DNA of 5,005 nucleotides from Mycobacterium sp. GTDB taxonomy: Bacteria > Actinomycetota > Actinomycetes > Mycobacteriales > Mycobacteriaceae. The notes beneath the pieces were generated by a model. The model saw only the letters and a list, made by a program, of their open reading frames with translations, had not been told where the DNA came from and did not search any database. The stretch covers positions 1 through 5,005 of the forward strand of contig VERS01000225.1 in the NCBI GenBank assembly GCA_018882545.1, given 5' to 3'. Shown here in pieces: positions 4,909-5,005 of the stretch. Made by a program: the position numbers and the translations under genes. How positions within the stretch are numbered: position 1 is the stretch's first letter; each line of letters begins with the position of its first letter.

Positions 4909-5005
4909 ATGCTGGCTACCGGTCTAGATCCCGGATACTGGTCGACCGTCGGGCACGGCGTTTCGGCCATCGCGCTCTACACGATCGTGGGGGTAGCCCT
5001 GGTGG
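4909..5005 (+). CDS. Start of a small membrane protein, probably DUF350 (YjfL-like), cut by the window edge
   Basis: Thirty-two residues are visible: a short polar start (MLATGLDPGYWSTVGHG) followed by the hydrophobic segment VSAIALYTIVGVALV, the beginning of a membrane span. DUF350 proteins start this way, and a DUF350 gene is the neighbour I recall beside YgiB/YgiC-like genes in E. coli (YjfL beside YjfM and YjfC) and in mycobacteria. It starts 17 nt after the ligase stop with a strong ribosome binding site. The assignment rests mostly on context, because the diagnostic part is beyond the edge. Confidence 0.65.
   Translation, partial: MLATGLDPGYWSTVGHGVSAIALYTIVGVALV

Overview
The window reads as chromosomal DNA of a high-GC actinobacterium, most likely Mycobacterium/Mycolicibacterium. 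The reasons are GC-rich third codon positions, GTG starts, a mycobacterial-looking tRNA-Pro fragment, and a right-hand gene set of the kind I recall near mycobacterial polyamine-related loci. The genus is inferred from memory of similar loci, not from a search.

There are two halves. Bases 1 to about 2850 look like the right end of an integrated element inserted at the 3' end of a tRNA-Pro(GGG) gene. The boundary is a clean 44-nt 3' tRNA fragment (anticodon loop, variable loop, T arm, acceptor strand; 2845-2888) with no matching 5' half. The intact tRNA and the integrase should lie to the left, outside the window. The cargo seen here is the C-terminal end of an unknown gene (2-100); a small, very basic protein that looks like a free-standing polymorphic-toxin C-terminal domain (102-491); a very acidic probable immunity protein overlapping it by 4 bp (488-1066); an orphan helix-turn-helix protein of the AbiEi-like antitoxin type (1109-1792); and a DUF1778/GNAT (TacA/TacT-like) toxin-antitoxin pair (1876-2670) with a well-formed operator upstream. 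Part of this half is clearly lower in GC than the right half.

Bases 2889-3100 are non-coding chromosome. From 3101 a tight operon runs to the right edge: a membrane-anchored YgiB/YjfM-like (DUF1190-type) protein with a Gly/Ser-rich tail, a glutathionylspermidine-synthase-like ATP-grasp ligase (YgiC/YjfC type, no amidase domain), and the beginning of a small membrane protein, probably DUF350 (YjfL-like). Escherichia coli carries the same trio in its yjf cluster. Since mycobacteria do not make glutathione, the real substrate of the ligase is open.

The most interesting items are the toxin/immunity candidate at 102-1066, the tRNA-Pro attachment scar with helically phased repeats beside it, the operator of the toxin-antitoxin pair, and the YgiB-YgiC-DUF350 operon as a possible peptide or polyamine modification system.
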